Under the pieces are notes generated by a model. That model was not told where the DNA came from. It made no database searches and saw nothing but the letters and a program-made list of their open reading frames with translations. Both the position numbers and the translations under genes were made by a program. A stretch of DNA of 32,125 nucleotides from Clostridiales bacterium (lineage in GTDB: Bacteria > Bacillota > Clostridia > Oscillospirales > Acutalibacteraceae), in contig DXXH01000017.1 in assembly GCA_019416395.1 (NCBI GenBank), forward strand, positions 1 to 32,125, written 5' to 3'. Positions 30,451 to 32,125 of this stretch are shown here, in pieces; positions within the stretch are counted from its first letter, which is position 1; each line of letters begins with the position of its first letter.

Positions 30451-31899
30451 ATGGCCACAAAGCCCATTAAGGACAGAAAATTTGACACCCAGGTACAGTA
30501 TCTCAAATACAAAGTGCTCCGGGAAGTGGCGCGCTATGCCTTTGAGGACCGTTTGCTGGATACATACACCGAGATTCCCAAGCTGATCGTCAAAGATAAG
30601 CCCACCATGCGGTGCTGTATCTATAAAGAGCGGGCCATCGTGGAAGAGCGGATCAAGTTGGCGATGGGCGGAGACAAGTCCAATCCCAATGTGATCGAGG
30701 TGATTGAGATCGCCTGTGATGAATGCCCCATGAGCGGATACAATGTGAGCGACGCATGCCGCGGCTGTATCGCCCACCGTTGCGAAGACGCGTGCCGCCG
30801 GGGAGCAATTTCCTTTGACGAACATCTTCATGCCCACATAGATAAATCCAAATGTGTGGAATGCGGCCAGTGCGCCAAGGTGTGCCCTTATAGTGCCATT
30901 GTGAACCAAAAGCGTCCTTGTGAAAATGCCTGCAAGATCAAGGCAATCAGCATGGGCGAGGACGGGGCAGCATCGATTGACAACGAGACTTGCATTTCCT
31001 GCGGCGCCTGCGTGTATCAGTGTCCCTTTGGAGCTATCGTGGATAAGTCCTTTATCCTGGACGTGGTGGACATGATCAAAAAGAGCAACCACAACGAAGA
31101 GTACAAGCTTTACGCAGTGGTGGCGCCGTCCATTTCCAGCCAGTTCAGTTACGCCAAGCTTGGCCAAGTAGTGACTGGTATTCAGAAGCTGGGCTTCTTC
31201 CATGTGGTGGAAGCAGCTTTAGGTGCGGATATGGTGGCCTACGCGGAAGCTGCGGAGTTGGCAGAAAAGGGCTTCTTGACCAGTTCCTGCTGCCCGGCTT
31301 TTGTGGATTACATTGAGAAGCAGTTCCCCCAGTTGAAGGACAACATTTCCCACAACCTGTCTCCGGCAGCTACCATCGCCAAGTATATCAAAGAGACCAC
31401 GCCCAACTGCAAAGTGGTGTTTATTGGGCCTTGCACCGCCAAGAAAATGGAATTCCAGAAGGAAAAGGTGCGTCCCTACATTGACAGCGTGATCACTTTT
31501 GAGGAGTTGCAGGCATTGTTTGACAGCCGGGACATTGATCTGAATTCTCTGGAAGAGGGCGTTCTGGATAACGCTTCCTACTACGGCCGTATTTTCGCCC
31601 GCAGTGGTGGCTTGAGCGATGCGGTGACTGAGGCTTTGAAGGAACAGGGTCTGGATCAGACCTTTGACCTGAAAGCTGTGGCTTGTGATGGCATTGAGGC
31701 TTGCCGGACGGCGTTGCTGAAGGCTTCTAAAAAGGTGCTTCCCGGCAACTTTATTGAAGGCATGGCTTGCGTGGGCGGTTGTATCGGCGGCGCAGGCTGT
31801 CTGACCCACGGAGACAAAAATAAGGCAGATGTGGATAAGTATGGCATGGAAGCCTATGAAAAGACCATTTCCGATGCCATTGGCGTATTGAAAAAATAA
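30451..31899 (+). CDS. [FeFe] hydrogenase with multiple ferredoxin motifs (group B-like)
   Basis: This soluble protein has 482 residues. The N-terminal part is Cys-rich (CDECP, CRGCIAHRCEDAC, CVECGQCAKVCP, CENACK, CISCGACVYQCP, to about residue 195), giving several Fe-S clusters. The H-cluster domain keeps canonical forms: TSSCCPAF (Cys280/281), IGPCTAKKMEF (Cys328) and EGMACVGGCIGG (Cys440, Cys444). Catalysis of H2 evolution or uptake is therefore expected, although group B enzymes are poorly characterised. GGAAAGGAAGG precedes the ATG, 33 nt after the phosphatase gene. Confidence 0.9.
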   Translation: MATKPIKDRKFDTQVQYLKYKVLREVARYAFEDRLLDTYTEIPKLIVKDKPTMRCCIYKERAIVEERIKLAMGGDKSNPNVIEVIEIACDECPMSGYNVSDACRGCIAHRCEDACRRGAISFDEHLHAHIDKSKCVECGQCAKVCPYSAIVNQKRPCENACKIKAISMGEDGAASIDNETCISCGACVYQCPFGAIVDKSFILDVVDMIKKSNHNEEYKLYAVVAPSISSQFSYAKLGQVVTGIQKLGFFHVVEAALGADMVAYAEAAELAEKGFLTSSCCPAFVDYIEKQFPQLKDNISHNLSPAATIAKYIKETTPNCKVVFIGPCTAKKMEFQKEKVRPYIDSVITFEELQALFDSRDIDLNSLEEGVLDNASYYGRIFARSGGLSDAVTEALKEQGLDQTFDLKAVACDGIEACRTALLKASKKVLPGNFIEGMACVGGCIGGAGCLTHGDKNKADVDKYGMEAYEKTISDAIGVLKK

Positions 31900-31914
31900 G
31901 CTCTTATTCATAAG

Positions 31915-31944
31915 AAAAGGAGAGGTATCATACCTCTCCTTTTT
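31915..31944 (+). terminator. Strong terminator ending the hydrogenase operon
   Basis: AAAAGGAGAGGTA pairs perfectly with TACCTCTCCTTTT across a TCA loop, with a T-run after it. The A-run before it lets it also serve the convergent minus-strand gene. Confidence 0.95.
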
Positions 31945-31972
31945 GTATTGTCTGCGTATTCTGAGCAGTGGG

Positions 31973-32125
31973 TCATCTTTGGATAAGTTCCCGCTGGGTT
32001 TCCAAGCGCAGGGTTTCCTCAGCAGTGGAAACCAAAAAACGGTAAACTGGAAATAAGAGCCGCAAGTCGTGCAGAAGCTTTTGGGGCAGCTCTTGGGAGA
32101 AGAGCAGGGAAAAATCATGGCTGTC
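31973..32125 (-). CDS. C-terminal part of an unidentified gene, cut by the window edge
   Basis: A minus-strand frame is open from the window edge to a TGA at 31975-31973, giving 50 residues (beginning DSHDFSLLF, ending LETQRELIQR). It is Leu/Gln/Glu-rich and looks helical. Its codons resemble the neighbours, and it meets a terminator usable in its direction. No family is recognisable from so short a piece. Confidence 0.45.
   Translation of the reverse strand, partial: DSHDFSLLFSQELPQKLLHDLRLLFPVYRFLVSTAEETLRLETQRELIQR

Noticed and set aside
29275..31203. Antisense open frame of 642 codons opposite the phosphatase and hydrogenase genes
   Set aside because: The same codon-bias effect applies. 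The plus strand has clear PP2C and hydrogenase motifs throughout.
1..32125. CRISPR arrays, insertion sequences, phage genes or integrases
   Set aside because: No regularly spaced repeats, transposase or integrase motifs, or terminal inverted repeats were seen on either strand.

Overview
The window looks like a chromosomal segment of an anaerobic, fermentative, Gram-positive Clostridia bacterium, probably Oscillospirales/Ruminococcaceae-like. The reasons are moderately high GC, AGGAGG-type ribosome sites, near-consensus sigma-A promoters, an ECF sigma with a Firmicutes-type autopromoter, Rex, AdhE, two different [FeFe]-hydrogenase-type proteins, a SleB-type cell-wall hydrolase and GlnRS beside GluRS. 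I could run no searches, so the taxon is an inference. No phage, transposon or CRISPR was seen.

Layout. Positions 1-600 (minus) hold an ECF sigma factor, its own promoter and the first codons of a likely anti-sigma gene. Positions 690-2800 (minus) hold a Gfo/Idh/MocA oxidoreductase and a sugar isomerase/epimerase. Positions 2867-4856 (minus) hold proS and acpP, each with its own promoter. Positions 4750-14495 (plus) hold an aromatic amino-acid supercluster: aroE-aroK, then a 440-nt leader with a Phe/Tyr/Trp-rich peptide and an attenuator-like terminator, then aroF-tyrA-aroB-aroA-aroC-pheA and two passenger genes (GNAT, DUF6125-like). Positions 14600-17190 hold a SleB-like hydrolase, tRNA-Leu(GAG), a C26 glutamine amidotransferase and a VanY-like carboxypeptidase. 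Positions 17217-20633 hold gltX-glnS. Positions 20685-22818 hold birA-bioY-DUF1284 behind a candidate BirA operator. Positions 22820-27207 hold rex-adhE and a small kinase gene behind a candidate Rex operator. Positions 27244-31944 hold a hydrogen module: thioredoxin-fold 2Fe-2S protein, PAS-containing putative sensory [FeFe] hydrogenase, SpoIIE-type phosphatase and a second [FeFe] hydrogenase with canonical H-cluster motifs. A partial minus-strand gene enters at the right edge.

How it fits together. The aromatic block encodes DAHP synthase through chorismate to prephenate dehydrogenase and dehydratase, but no 3-dehydroquinate dehydratase is present. The leader peptide would let aminoacyl-tRNA supply for the end products control the operon. 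The right third looks like redox and H2 control of fermentation: Rex senses NADH/NAD+, AdhE disposes of NADH as ethanol, and the sensory hydrogenase with its overlapping phosphatase gene could report H2 or electron state to a regulator not in this window.

The most interesting signals are the aromatic leader peptide/attenuator, the sensory hydrogenase-phosphatase module with a perfect 15-bp hairpin inside it, the face-to-face acpP/aroE promoters, and the 227-nt out-of-frame aroE/aroK overlap.
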